Part shown: in pieces, positions 7,658-16,440 of the stretch
Layout: the number at the start of each line of letters is the position of its first letter
Numbering within the stretch: position 1 is the stretch's first letter
Assembly (NCBI GenBank): GCA_902493535.1
Contig: CABUQG010000014.1
Location: 1 to 47,791 of the forward strand
DNA from: an uncultured Collinsella sp.
Lineage (GTDB): Bacteria; Actinomycetota; Coriobacteriia; Coriobacteriales; Coriobacteriaceae
Length of the DNA: 47,791 bases
Reading direction: 5' to 3'
Position numbers and translations under genes: made by a program
The notes under the pieces: generated by a model
Seen by the model: only the letters and a program-made list of their open reading frames with translations
What the model was told of the DNA's origin: nothing
The model's database searches: none

Positions 7658-8557
7658 ATGAGCGAGAATGTGACGAACACCGCCGCGACTGCGTCCGACC
7701 AGGCAACCGCGCCTACCATCGAGATCGCCGCCCACGCCGGTACTTGCTACGGCGTACAGCGTGCGCTCGATATGGCGCTAGCCGCCGCGCCGCAGGCAGG
7801 GGAGTGCACTCAGGTTCATACCTTGGGTCCGCTCATCCATAACCCCATCGTGGTGCGCGAGCTTGCTGAGGCAGGCGTTGGCCTGGCCGAGAACCTGGAC
7901 GACGCCGCATCGGGCACCGTAATCATTCGCGCGCACGGAGTGGTGCCGCAGGTGATCGATGCCGCTCGCGAGCGTGGCCTTAACGTCGTCGACGCCACCT
8001 GCCCTTACGTGAAGAAGGTCCATATGGCAGCCGAGCGCCTGGTGCGCGAGGGCTACCGCGTGGTGGTCGTAGGCGAGCCAGGTCACCCTGAGGTGGAAGG
8101 CATCCTGGGCCACGCCGGCACTGATGCGCTGGTCGTGAGCTGTGCCGCCGACGCCAACGCCTTGTCGTTCAAGGGCAAGGTAGGCCTCGTCGTGCAGACC
8201 ACCCAGACCGCGCAGAACCTCGCCGAGGTCGTGGCAGCTATCACCCCGCGCGTGCAGGAGCTGCGTGTGATCAACACCATCTGCGCCGCCACGAGTGAGC
8301 GTCAACAGGCAGCAGCCACACTTGCCAACCGCTGCGACTGCATGGTCGTCGTGGGCGGCAAGAACTCGGGCAACACCCGCCGCCTGGCGCAGATTTGCGC
8401 AGACGCCTGCGAGCGCACGCATCACATCGAGGAAGCTTCAGAGCTTGAGACCGCTTGGTTTACCGACGCTCACCACATCGGCATCACCGCCGGAGCCTCC
8501 ACCCCGCAAGAACACATCGAGCGCGCCGTCGAGCGCATCAAGGAGCTTTGCCGCTAA
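7658..8557 (+). CDS. ispH: 4-hydroxy-3-methylbut-2-enyl diphosphate reductase
   Basis: A 299-residue IspH, the last enzyme of the MEP isoprenoid pathway, which makes IPP and DMAPP with an iron-sulfur cluster. The three cluster cysteines are C30 (GTCYGVQRA), C115 (DATCPYV) and C209 (NTICAATSERQ). Substrate-binding histidines H61, H93 and H143 are in place, as is KNSGNTRRL. The ATG at 7658 is chosen because the protein then starts just before the family core; an in-frame upstream ATG at 7628 lies inside plsC. The N-terminal 20 residues are a low-complexity extension. Confidence 0.95.
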   Translation: MSENVTNTAATASDQATAPTIEIAAHAGTCYGVQRALDMALAAAPQAGECTQVHTLGPLIHNPIVVRELAEAGVGLAENLDDAASGTVIIRAHGVVPQVIDAARERGLNVVDATCPYVKKVHMAAERLVREGYRVVVVGEPGHPEVEGILGHAGTDALVVSCAADANALSFKGKVGLVVQTTQTAQNLAEVVAAITPRVQELRVINTICAATSERQQAAATLANRCDCMVVVGGKNSGNTRRLAQICADACERTHHIEEASELETAWFTDAHHIGITAGASTPQEHIERAVERIKELCR

Positions 8558-8559
8558 TC

Positions 8560-10002
8560 ATGGACCAGACCGTACCCGCATACGCCGCCGAGGTGGCCGA
8601 TTACGGGCGCAGCCGCGACCCCGAGCCGGGTGAGGGCGCGCTCGTAAAGAACGTGCGTCCCGAATCGCCCGCGTGGGATGTGGGTATCGAGCCGGGCATG
8701 CGCGTGCTCACGGTCAACGGTGAGGCGCTCACCGACATGATCGTGTGGCTCTGGGAGGCCGACGACGACACCGTCGACCTCGAGGTTTTCGACCCGCGCG
8801 ACGGCACCGTCACCCCCGTCGAGCTCGACCGCTTCCCGGGCGAGGATTGGGGTTTGGAGTTCGATGGCCCCATCTTCGACGGCATGCGTACCTGCGTAAA
8901 CGCCTGCGTGTTCTGCTTTATGACCATGTTGCCCAAGGGCGGCCGCTCCACGCTCTATATTCGCGACGACGACTACCGCCTGAGCTTTTTGCAGGGCAAC
9001 TTCGTCACGCTCACGAACCTCACCGACGAGGACGTGCAAAACGTCATCCAACGCAACATGAGTCCCATGAACGTGTCGGTCCATGCCGTAAGCCCCGACG
9101 TTCGCCGTCGTATGATGGGCCGCAACGCCCAGCGAGGCATGGACGTACTCGAGGCCATCATGGCCGCCGGTATCGAGATTCACGCGCAGATCGTGTTGTG
9201 CCCCGGCATGAACGACGGCGAGGAGCTTGAAAAGACCCTGCGCTTTTGCGAGGAGCACGAGCAAATCACAAGCCTGGGCATTGTGCCGCTCGGTTTTACC
9301 AAGCATCAGAACCGTTTTAGCTGGTCCTACAGCGACAAGCCCGAGCTAGCGCGCGAGACCATTGCCATGATCCGACCGTTCCAGGACCGCGCCTATGAGC
9401 GTTTTGGCCGCCACACCTTCCAGATGAGCGACGAGTTCTACCTGGACGCCGGCATCGATCCGCCCGAGGCAGACTTTTACGACGGCTACCCGCAGTACTA
9501 CGACGGCATCGGCATGATCCGCTCGTATCTGGACGAGACGGACGATGTGCTTGCCGCCGATGCCGAGCGACTGGCCCGCGTCCGCGAGGCCATCGCCGCT
9601 CGCAGCCAGCACCTGCTGTGCCTCTCGGGCGCCAGCGCACGCGATACCGTGGCGCGCTTCGTGGAATCGCCGCAGGGGCTCGCTGGCACCGTCACGGCCA
9701 TCAAGAATCGCTACTTTGGCGGCAACGTGGACGTGACCGGCCTCATCGTCGCCTGCGACATTCTGGAACAGCTGCCGCAGGACCTCTCGGGGGTTATGCT
9801 CTTTGTGCCTAAGCTCATGTTCAACGCTGACGGCATGACGCTTGACGAGTATCATCGTGACGATTTACTCGCAAGCCTTACCAGTCGCGGCGCCGAGGTT
9901 CATGTGGTGTCGACCATGCCGCATGAGCTGCTCGATACCCTGGAGCACATCCTTGGCATTGTGCCTGCCGACTCTAACACTTCCACTGACCCTACCCATT
10001 AA
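8560..10002 (+). CDS. PDZ and radical SAM protein with DUF512
   Basis: A 480-residue protein with an N-terminal PDZ-like domain (residues about 25-85; GIEPGMRVLTVNG). A radical SAM-like core has the iron-sulfur motif CVNACVFC (C112, C116, C119; CX3CX2C), and the C-terminal part is DUF512 (from about residue 240; HTFQMSDEFYLDAG). A later segment (YFGGNVDVTGLIVACD) is also typical. The family is widespread and usually encoded next to der, as here, but its reaction is unknown to me. The start at 8560 lies 2 bases after the ispH stop, with AAGGAG 14 bases upstream. Confidence 0.88.
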   Translation: MDQTVPAYAAEVADYGRSRDPEPGEGALVKNVRPESPAWDVGIEPGMRVLTVNGEALTDMIVWLWEADDDTVDLEVFDPRDGTVTPVELDRFPGEDWGLEFDGPIFDGMRTCVNACVFCFMTMLPKGGRSTLYIRDDDYRLSFLQGNFVTLTNLTDEDVQNVIQRNMSPMNVSVHAVSPDVRRRMMGRNAQRGMDVLEAIMAAGIEIHAQIVLCPGMNDGEELEKTLRFCEEHEQITSLGIVPLGFTKHQNRFSWSYSDKPELARETIAMIRPFQDRAYERFGRHTFQMSDEFYLDAGIDPPEADFYDGYPQYYDGIGMIRSYLDETDDVLAADAERLARVREAIAARSQHLLCLSGASARDTVARFVESPQGLAGTVTAIKNRYFGGNVDVTGLIVACDILEQLPQDLSGVMLFVPKLMFNADGMTLDEYHRDDLLASLTSRGAEVHVVSTMPHELLDTLEHILGIVPADSNTSTDPTH

Positions 10003-10012
10003 AGGAGAGCAG

Positions 10013-11347
10013 ATGAAACCTATCGTCGCCGTCGTCGGACGCCCCAACGTGGGCAAGTCCACGCTCGTTAACCGCCTGGCCCAGACCTCGGACGCCATCG
10101 TCCACGAGTCACGCGGCGTCACGCGCGACCGCTCGTATCACACGGCCGATTGGAACGGCCGCGAGTTCACCATCGTCGACACGGGCGGCATCGAGCCGCT
10201 CAAGAGCGATGACGTCTTTGCCACGTCCATCCGCGACCAGGCGCTCGCCGCCGCCGAGGAAGCCGCCGTCATCCTGTTTGTGGTCGACGGCCGCACCGGC
10301 GTCACCGAGGAGGACGAGTCGGTCGCCCGCATGCTCAAGCGCTGCGACAAGCCGGTCTTTCTGCTGGTGAACAAGCTCGACAACCCCGATCGCGAGAACG
10401 ACAGCATCTGGGAGTTCTATTCGCTCGGCATCGGTGAGCCTACGCCGCTCTCGGCCCTGCACGGTCATGGCACGGGCGACCTGCTCGACGACATCGTGGC
10501 CCTGCTTCCCGAGGAAGAGGACGAGGTCGCCGATGAGTTCCCCGACGCGCTGAACGTCGCCATCATCGGCCGCCCCAACGCCGGTAAGTCCTCGCTGTTC
10601 AACCGCATCCTGGGCGCCGACCGCTCCATCGTGTCCAACATTGCCGGAACCACGCGCGACGCCATCGACACGGTCGTCGAGCGCAACGGCAAGCACTACC
10701 GCATGGTCGACACTGCGGGCATCCGTAAGAAGAGCACCGTGTACGAGAACATCGAGTACTACTCGATGGTCCGCGGCCTGCGCGCCATCGACCGCGCCGA
10801 CGTGGCGCTGCTCGTCGTTGACGCCTCCGTGGGCGTTACCGAGCAGGACCAGAAGGTCATGGGCCTTGCCATCGAGCGCGGTTGCGCCATCGTGGTGCTG
10901 CTCAACAAGTGGGACCTGCTCGACGACGACCGTAAGCGCGAGGCCTGCATGGAGACCATCGACCGCCGTCTGGGCGTCATGGCTCCCTGGGCCCAGTACC
11001 TGCGCATCTCTGCCCTCACTGGCCGCAGCGTCGAGAAGATCTGGGCAATGGTAGACGCTGCCGAGAAGACGCGCTCGCAGAAGATTAGCACCTCACGCCT
11101 CAACACGTTCCTCACCGACCTGCGCGAGTTCGGTCATACCGTGGTGGACGGCAAGCGCCGCCTGCGCATGCACTACGTGACCCAGACGGGCGTCAACCCG
11201 CCGACGTTCACGTTCTTCGTCAACCACAGCGATCTGGTCAACGACACCTATCAGCGCTACGTCGAAAACCGCATGCGCTCGACCTTCGACTTTGCCGGCA
11301 CACCCATTCGACTCTTCTTTAGGAAGAAGGAGCAAAAGGATGCATAA
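10013..11347 (+). CDS. der: Ribosome biogenesis GTPase Der (EngA)
   Basis: A 444-residue double GTPase that matures the 50S subunit. The first G domain has GRPNVGKST, DTGG and NKLD; the second has GRPNAGKSS, DTAG and NKWD. A C-terminal KH-like domain contains LRMHYVTQTGVNPPTF, a strong Der signature. The ATG at 10013 has AAAGGAGAG just before it, partly within the stop codon of the upstream gene. The 3' end overlaps plsY by 8 bases. Confidence 0.97.
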   Translation: MKPIVAVVGRPNVGKSTLVNRLAQTSDAIVHESRGVTRDRSYHTADWNGREFTIVDTGGIEPLKSDDVFATSIRDQALAAAEEAAVILFVVDGRTGVTEEDESVARMLKRCDKPVFLLVNKLDNPDRENDSIWEFYSLGIGEPTPLSALHGHGTGDLLDDIVALLPEEEDEVADEFPDALNVAIIGRPNAGKSSLFNRILGADRSIVSNIAGTTRDAIDTVVERNGKHYRMVDTAGIRKKSTVYENIEYYSMVRGLRAIDRADVALLVVDASVGVTEQDQKVMGLAIERGCAIVVLLNKWDLLDDDRKREACMETIDRRLGVMAPWAQYLRISALTGRSVEKIWAMVDAAEKTRSQKISTSRLNTFLTDLREFGHTVVDGKRRLRMHYVTQTGVNPPTFTFFVNHSDLVNDTYQRYVENRMRSTFDFAGTPIRLFFRKKEQKDA

Positions 11348-12023
11348 TCCGATTCTGCTGACCGCCATCTGCGCCGTGGTCTCGTTCTTTATCGGAGCGA
11401 TTCCGTTTGGCCTGATCCTGGGCCGCGTGTTCAACCACACCGACATTCGCAAGGCGGGCTCCGGCAACATCGGCACCACCAACGCCCTGCGTGTGGCCGG
11501 CCCCAAGGTAGCCGCGCTCACGCTGCTGCTCGACTGCCTTAAGGGCGCCATCTGCGTCCTTATCGCGCGTCCGCTCATTGCCGACTTGGGCTATGGCTTT
11601 CCGCCGAACATTATGGCGCCCGGCGCCGCCGGCGACTGGATGCTCGGCGTCATCTGCCTGGCAGCCGTGTGGGGCCATATCTTCTCGCCCTATCTCAACT
11701 TCCACGGCGGCAAGGGTATCGCAGTTGGTCTGGGCGTTATCCTCGCCTGGTACTGGCCCATCGGACTTTCGCTGCTGGGCATGTTTATCGTGGCCGTCGC
11801 CATCACCAAGTTTGTGTCGGTGGGCTCGCTTGCCGCCGCCATCGGCCTTCCCATTGCCGCCTGCGCGGTCTTTCCGTACAGCAGCCTGGGACTCAAGTTT
11901 TGCATGGCGCTGATCGGCATTACCGTGGTGTGGGCCCATCGTGCGAACATCAAAAAGCTCATGACGGGTAAGGAGTCCAAGCTCTCGTTTACCAAGCGCG
12001 TCACCGAGCCCGACGATAAATAG
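11340..12023 (+). CDS. plsY: Acyl-phosphate:glycerol-3-phosphate acyltransferase
   Basis: A 227-residue polytopic membrane enzyme that acylates glycerol 3-phosphate from acyl-phosphate, the first step of phosphatidic acid synthesis in most bacteria. The three family motifs are visible: SGNIGTTNALRVAG, HGGKGIAVGLG and, near the end, a loop before AHRANIKKL. About five hydrophobic helices can be counted. The start overlaps der by 8 bases and has AGGAAGAAGGAG upstream. gpsA, which makes its substrate, follows 9 bases later. Confidence 0.95.
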   Translation: MHNPILLTAICAVVSFFIGAIPFGLILGRVFNHTDIRKAGSGNIGTTNALRVAGPKVAALTLLLDCLKGAICVLIARPLIADLGYGFPPNIMAPGAAGDWMLGVICLAAVWGHIFSPYLNFHGGKGIAVGLGVILAWYWPIGLSLLGMFIVAVAITKFVSVGSLAAAIGLPIAACAVFPYSSLGLKFCMALIGITVVWAHRANIKKLMTGKESKLSFTKRVTEPDDK

Positions 12024-12032
12024 GAGAGAGTC

Positions 12033-13040
12033 ATGAATGTTGCGCTGATTGGCTCCGGCTCCTGGGGAACCGCCGTCGCCGGCCTTGCTGCCGCGCGTGC
12101 CGAGCGCGTGACCATGTGGGCCCACAGCGAGCAGACGGCCGCCGGCATCAACGGCGAGCACCGTAACCCCCGGTATTTGGTGGGCTACGAGCTGCCCGGC
12201 AACGTCGTCGCCACCACGGACCTGGTACAGGCGCTCGCCGGCGCCGAGGCCATCATCTTCGCCGTTCCTTCGACGCACCTTCGCAGCGTGTGCCATCGGG
12301 CAGCGCCCTTTATCGCCGCCGATACCCCGGTGCTCTGCCTCACCAAGGGTATTGAGCCCGAGTCTGGCCTGCTCATGAGCGAGGTCATCGCCAGTGAGAT
12401 CGGCAACGAGGCACGTGTCGCGGCGCTTTCGGGCCCCAACCATGCCGAGGAGATCTGCCGCGGCGGACTTTCTGCCGCCGTCATCGCCAGCAAAGACGCG
12501 CAGGTAGGGGAGACCTTTAAGAACCTGCTCCTATCCACGGCCTTCCGCATCTACCTGTCGCAGGACATGACCGGTGTCGAGGTCTGCGGCGCCATGAAAA
12601 ACGTTATCGCCATCGTGTGCGGCATCTCCGCCGGCACCGGTGCCGGCGACAACACGCTCGCCCTCATCATGACGCGCGGCCTGGCCGAGATTAGCCGTCT
12701 GGTGCATGCCCGCGGCGGTCAAGCTATGACCTGCATGGGACTTGCCGGCATGGGTGACCTCATTGCCACCTGCACCTCGGAGCATTCACGCAACCGCACC
12801 TTTGGCTACGAGTTTGCCCACGGCGTGTCGCTCGACGAGTATCAGGAGCGCACGCATATGGTGGTCGAGGGCGCCGTCGCGGCCCGCAGCGTGAGCGAGC
12901 TTGCCCGTTCACTGGGCGTAGACATTCCGCTCACCTTTGCCGTGGAGCAAACGCTCTACAACGGTGTTACTTTGGATAGGGCGCTCGAGATTCTTACCGA
13001 CCGCGTACCCTCCCAAGAGTTCTACGGACTCACCGACTAG
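12033..13040 (+). CDS. gpsA: Glycerol-3-phosphate dehydrogenase, NAD(P)+
   Basis: A 335-residue enzyme that reduces dihydroxyacetone phosphate to glycerol 3-phosphate for phospholipid synthesis. The Rossmann motif is GSGSWGTA at residue 7. LTKGIE, ALSGPNHAEE and the catalytic lysine region GAMKNVIAIVCGI follow, with AGMGDLIATC and SRNRTFG further on. Ribosome site TAGGAGAGAG. Together with plsY and plsC it gives a nearly complete route to phosphatidic acid inside this window. Confidence 0.97.
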   Translation: MNVALIGSGSWGTAVAGLAAARAERVTMWAHSEQTAAGINGEHRNPRYLVGYELPGNVVATTDLVQALAGAEAIIFAVPSTHLRSVCHRAAPFIAADTPVLCLTKGIEPESGLLMSEVIASEIGNEARVAALSGPNHAEEICRGGLSAAVIASKDAQVGETFKNLLLSTAFRIYLSQDMTGVEVCGAMKNVIAIVCGISAGTGAGDNTLALIMTRGLAEISRLVHARGGQAMTCMGLAGMGDLIATCTSEHSRNRTFGYEFAHGVSLDEYQERTHMVVEGAVAARSVSELARSLGVDIPLTFAVEQTLYNGVTLDRALEILTDRVPSQEFYGLTD

Positions 13041-13058
13041 CGCAGAAAGGCTTCTACC

Positions 13059-13730
13059 ATGGGTTCCATTAAAATCGCTCCGTCCATCCTTTCGGCCGAT
13101 ATGGCCAACCTCAAGGGCGACCTCGACAAGATCGCCGGCGCCGACTACGTGCACTTCGACGTCATGGACGGCCACTTTACCGGCAACCTCACCTTTGGCG
13201 CTGACATCCTTAAGGCCGTCAAGCGCTCCACCGATGTACCGGTCGACGCGCACCTGATGGTATCGAACCCCGACGAGACGGTCGATTGGTACGCCGACGC
13301 CGGCGCCGACATGATCACCGTGCACTACGAGGCTTCCACGCACCTGCACCGCACGCTCACGCATCTACAGCAGCGCGGCGTCAAGGCCGGCGTTGTGCTC
13401 AACCCCGCCACCCCCGTGTGCGTGCTCGAGAGCATCATCGACGTCGTCGATATGGTACTGCTCATGAGCGTGAACCCAGGCTTTGGCGGCCAGAGCTTTA
13501 TCCCGGGCACCATCGCTAAGCTCCACGAGCTCAAGGCCATGTGCGAGCGTCACGGCGTTTCGCCCCTCATCGAGGTCGACGGTGGCATTTCTTCCAAGAA
13601 CATTGCCGAGGTCGTCAAGGCCGGCGCAAATGTCCTGGTGGCCGGTTCTGCCGTATTTAAGTCCGAAGATCCCACTGCCGAGGTTGCGCTGCTGCAGAAG
13701 CTGGGCAACGAGGCTGCACAGGAGGCATAA
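13059..13730 (+). CDS. rpe: Ribulose-phosphate 3-epimerase
   Basis: A 223-residue TIM-barrel metalloenzyme that interconverts ribulose 5-phosphate and xylulose 5-phosphate. Signatures: APSILSADMANL at the start, HFDVMDGHF (His and Asp metal ligands), DAHLMV, LMSVNPGFGGQ and EVDGGI. Length is typical. It lies 18 bases after gpsA, and AGGAGG at its own 3' end serves the following cysteine desulfurase. Confidence 0.96.
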   Translation: MGSIKIAPSILSADMANLKGDLDKIAGADYVHFDVMDGHFTGNLTFGADILKAVKRSTDVPVDAHLMVSNPDETVDWYADAGADMITVHYEASTHLHRTLTHLQQRGVKAGVVLNPATPVCVLESIIDVVDMVLLMSVNPGFGGQSFIPGTIAKLHELKAMCERHGVSPLIEVDGGISSKNIAEVVKAGANVLVAGSAVFKSEDPTAEVALLQKLGNEAAQEA

Positions 13731-13736
13731 ACCCTT

Positions 13737-14915
13737 ATGACCGCAGGTCAAAACCGCATACCCGTGAATCTTGACTACGCCGCCTCGACGCCCATGCGCG
13801 CCGAGGCGCGCCTTGCGCAGCGTGAGTACGACGATAGCGAGCTAGCAGGCGTCAACCCCAACTCGCTGCACTCGCTCGGCCGCAAGGCTGCCGCGCGTCT
13901 GGAGGTTGCACGTCGCGAGATCGCCCGCAGCTTTGGCGCGCGCGTTCGCCCGTCTGAGATTGTTCTGACCAACGGCGGCACCGAAGCCAACCAGCTGGCG
14001 CTACTCGGTCTTGCCGAGGGTGCACGTCAGCGCGACCGTAAGCGTAACCGCGTGATCGTATCTGCCATCGAGCACGATTCGATTCTGGACAACCTGCCGC
14101 TGCTGCGTGCCGCAGGCTTTAGCGTCGACCTGGTGCAGCCCTGCCGCATGGGCTACATTGAGCCTGCCACGCTTGTCGAGCTACTAGGCGACGACGTGGC
14201 GCTCGTGAGCATCATGGTTGCCAACAACGAGACCGGCGTGGTGCAGCCCATCCGCGAGCTGGCCGCCGCCGCACATGCTGCCGGCGCCCTGTTTCATACC
14301 GATGCCATCCAAGGCTACTTGCATATTCCGCTCGATGTCACAGAGCTGGGCGTCGATGCTATGTCCGTCGCTGCCCACAAGATTGGCGGTCCTGTGGCAT
14401 CCGGCGCGCTCTACGTTAAGACCCGCACCCCGCTGCGCCCGCGCATCTTTGGCGGAGGACAGGAAGCCGGACGACGTGCCGGCACGCAGGACCTGCGCAC
14501 GCAGCTGGCCTTTGCCGCTGCCGCTTCCGCGCTGTTACCGAATGTTGCCCAGGAGCGTACAACACTGCAGGCCTTATCCGAAAAGCTCTACGCCACGCTT
14601 ACGGCTCATCCGCGTATTCATGCCACCATGGGCGACTACGCACAGGCCGATCGTCTGCCGGGTATGGTTTCGATCTACGTCGACGGCATGGACTCCGAGG
14701 AGCTCATCGTCAAGCTCGACGCCGCCGGCTTTGAGGTATCGGCAGGCTCGGCATGCTCGAGCGGCAGTATGGACCCCAGCCATGTTCTAAGCGCCATGGG
14801 TATTGGCCACGAACAGGCCCTGGGTGCACTGCGTATCTCCTTCGATGACCGTGTGGACCCGGGCGATTTGGACGAGTTTGCCCAGACGCTGCTCTCGATC
14901 GTGGGTGCCGCATGA
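13737..14915 (+). CDS. Cysteine desulfurase, class V aminotransferase fold
   Basis: A 392-residue PLP enzyme of the NifS/IscS family that takes sulfur from cysteine for iron-sulfur clusters or thiolated tRNA. It opens LDYAASTPM. The cofactor lysine is in VAAHKIGGP. ANNETGVVQP is conserved, and the active-site loop SAGSACSSG carries the persulfide cysteine near residue 338. No IscU/SufU scaffold or MnmA gene is next to it, so the sulfur acceptor is open. The last bases overlap the NIF3 gene as ATGA. Confidence 0.93.
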   Translation: MTAGQNRIPVNLDYAASTPMRAEARLAQREYDDSELAGVNPNSLHSLGRKAAARLEVARREIARSFGARVRPSEIVLTNGGTEANQLALLGLAEGARQRDRKRNRVIVSAIEHDSILDNLPLLRAAGFSVDLVQPCRMGYIEPATLVELLGDDVALVSIMVANNETGVVQPIRELAAAAHAAGALFHTDAIQGYLHIPLDVTELGVDAMSVAAHKIGGPVASGALYVKTRTPLRPRIFGGGQEAGRRAGTQDLRTQLAFAAAASALLPNVAQERTTLQALSEKLYATLTAHPRIHATMGDYAQADRLPGMVSIYVDGMDSEELIVKLDAAGFEVSAGSACSSGSMDPSHVLSAMGIGHEQALGALRISFDDRVDPGDLDEFAQTLLSIVGAA

Positions 14916-15721
14916 TCGTCGCCGAGCTCGAGCGTGCCCTGCTGGCACGCTATCCCAAGACGGATGCCGAGCCCTGGGACCACGTAGGCTTATCCGTGGG
15001 CGACCCTGCCGTGGAGATTACCGGCGTTGTCTGCGCGCTCGATGCGACCGAGGCTAATGTTCGCCGCGCACAAGAAGCCGGCGCCAACGTGCTGCTGACG
15101 CATCATCCTATATACATCAAGGCACCCGAGGCCTTTTGTCCGGCGGATGCCACGCGCCCCCAATGCAGCGCGGCACTCTACGAGGCAGCGCGTTGCGGCG
15201 TGAGCATCATATCGCTCCACACCAACCTGGACCGCTCGCACGAAGCCCGCGTCTGCCTGAGCGAGCTGCTGGGTGCCGCACCCGTGAGCTCACTGGAGCA
15301 CGTGGACGACCCCGAGTCCACCGGCCTGGGTGCACTCGCGACCCTCAACAACCCCTGTAGCCTGCGCGATCTTGCCACCCGTGCTGCCACGGCCTTCGGC
15401 AGTGACCCGCGTGTGTGGGGCGAAGCCGAGCACGCATGCCGTACCGTCGCTATTTTGGGCGGCTCCCTGGGCGACTTTGGAGAGCTCGCCATCGCCGCGG
15501 GCGCAGATGTCATCGTAACCGGCGAGGCAGGCTACCACGTGGCGCAAGACCTTGCCTTGCGCGGGCTGCCGGTGATCTTGCTCGGCCACGACCGCTCCGA
15601 AGAGCCGTTCGTTGATATATTGATGAACTCTGCAGTTGACGCCGGGGTCGACCCCCGTCATGCGATTAAAATACTGAACCCTTGCCAATGGTGGACTGTG
15701 ACAAAAGGAGAGAACTTATGA
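14912..15721 (+). CDS. NIF3-like dinuclear metal-centre protein
   Basis: A 269-residue member of the NIF3/YqfO family of hexameric di-metal proteins, often labelled GTP cyclohydrolase I type 2. Metal-ligand motifs: LLTHHPIYIK near residue 67, SLHTNLDRSHEA near residue 100, and at the C-terminus TGEAGYHVAQDLA and LLGHDRSEE. The short form without the PII-like insert is present. It starts within the stop of the cysteine desulfurase gene (ATGA) and ends the same way within the next gene. The real reaction is not settled for the family. Confidence 0.9.
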   Translation: MIVAELERALLARYPKTDAEPWDHVGLSVGDPAVEITGVVCALDATEANVRRAQEAGANVLLTHHPIYIKAPEAFCPADATRPQCSAALYEAARCGVSIISLHTNLDRSHEARVCLSELLGAAPVSSLEHVDDPESTGLGALATLNNPCSLRDLATRAATAFGSDPRVWGEAEHACRTVAILGGSLGDFGELAIAAGADVIVTGEAGYHVAQDLALRGLPVILLGHDRSEEPFVDILMNSAVDAGVDPRHAIKILNPCQWWTVTKGENL

Positions 15722-16437
15722 GCGCCGGCGCTACGCTACTCAAGCTGCAACAGATCGATTTGGAGCTCGCCCGCAACAAGAGCGAACTTGCCAATATGCC
15801 GGAGCTCAAGGAGCTCGCTTCCAAGCGCAAGACCTATGTGAAGCTCAAGTCCGAGATGACCAAGCTCTACGCCCAGCGCAAGGATCTGGACATTGAGCTC
15901 GACGATCTCAACACCACCGAGATTCAGACCAACAACGCCATCGAGGCTGCCAAGAAGCGCCATGTCGACGGCTCCGACTACCGCGAGGTTCAGGACCTGG
16001 AGAATGAACTCGCAACCCTGGCCAAGCGTCTGGACAAGATTGAGCACACCCGCAAGGATGTCGTCATCGCCCATAAGGAGGCGCTCGACCGCGAGGCCCG
16101 CGCGCAGGCAATCATCGCCAAGTTCGAGGAGGGCGTAAAGGCCGATACCAAGGCCGCCCGCGCCAAGGCCACCGACCTCCAGGCCCAGATTGACGCCGCC
16201 GCTAAGGAGCGCACTGCGCTGGCTGCCACGCTGCCGGCCGACGTGCTCACCGACTACGAGCGTCTGCTCAAGCAGTTCCGCGGCCTGGCCGTCGAGACCA
16301 TCCAGGGCAACATCCCCACGGTCTGCCACACCGCGCTGCAGGCATCGTCCATGAGCGACCTTAACCACGACGGTAGCGAGATTACGCACTGCCCGTACTG
16401 CCACCGTCTCCTGGTGCTCCCGAGCAAGGAAGCTTAA
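15718..16437 (+). CDS. Coiled-coil zinc-ribbon protein (DUF164/C4-type family)
   Basis: A 239-residue protein, mostly coiled coil (residues 5-180, rich in Glu, Lys, Ala and Leu), ending in a zinc-ribbon-like region. This matches the family often encoded beside NIF3 genes, with suggested nucleic-acid or secretion roles but no proven function. The family usually has CxxC twice. Here the second pair is intact (CPYC), while the first knuckle reads PTVCH, so one cysteine is missing and a histidine adjoins the other. The ATG at 15718 is preceded by AAAGGAGAG and overlaps the NIF3 stop. Confidence 0.85.
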   Translation: MSAGATLLKLQQIDLELARNKSELANMPELKELASKRKTYVKLKSEMTKLYAQRKDLDIELDDLNTTEIQTNNAIEAAKKRHVDGSDYREVQDLENELATLAKRLDKIEHTRKDVVIAHKEALDREARAQAIIAKFEEGVKADTKAARAKATDLQAQIDAAAKERTALAATLPADVLTDYERLLKQFRGLAVETIQGNIPTVCHTALQASSMSDLNHDGSEITHCPYCHRLLVLPSKEA

Positions 16438-16440
16438 ACG

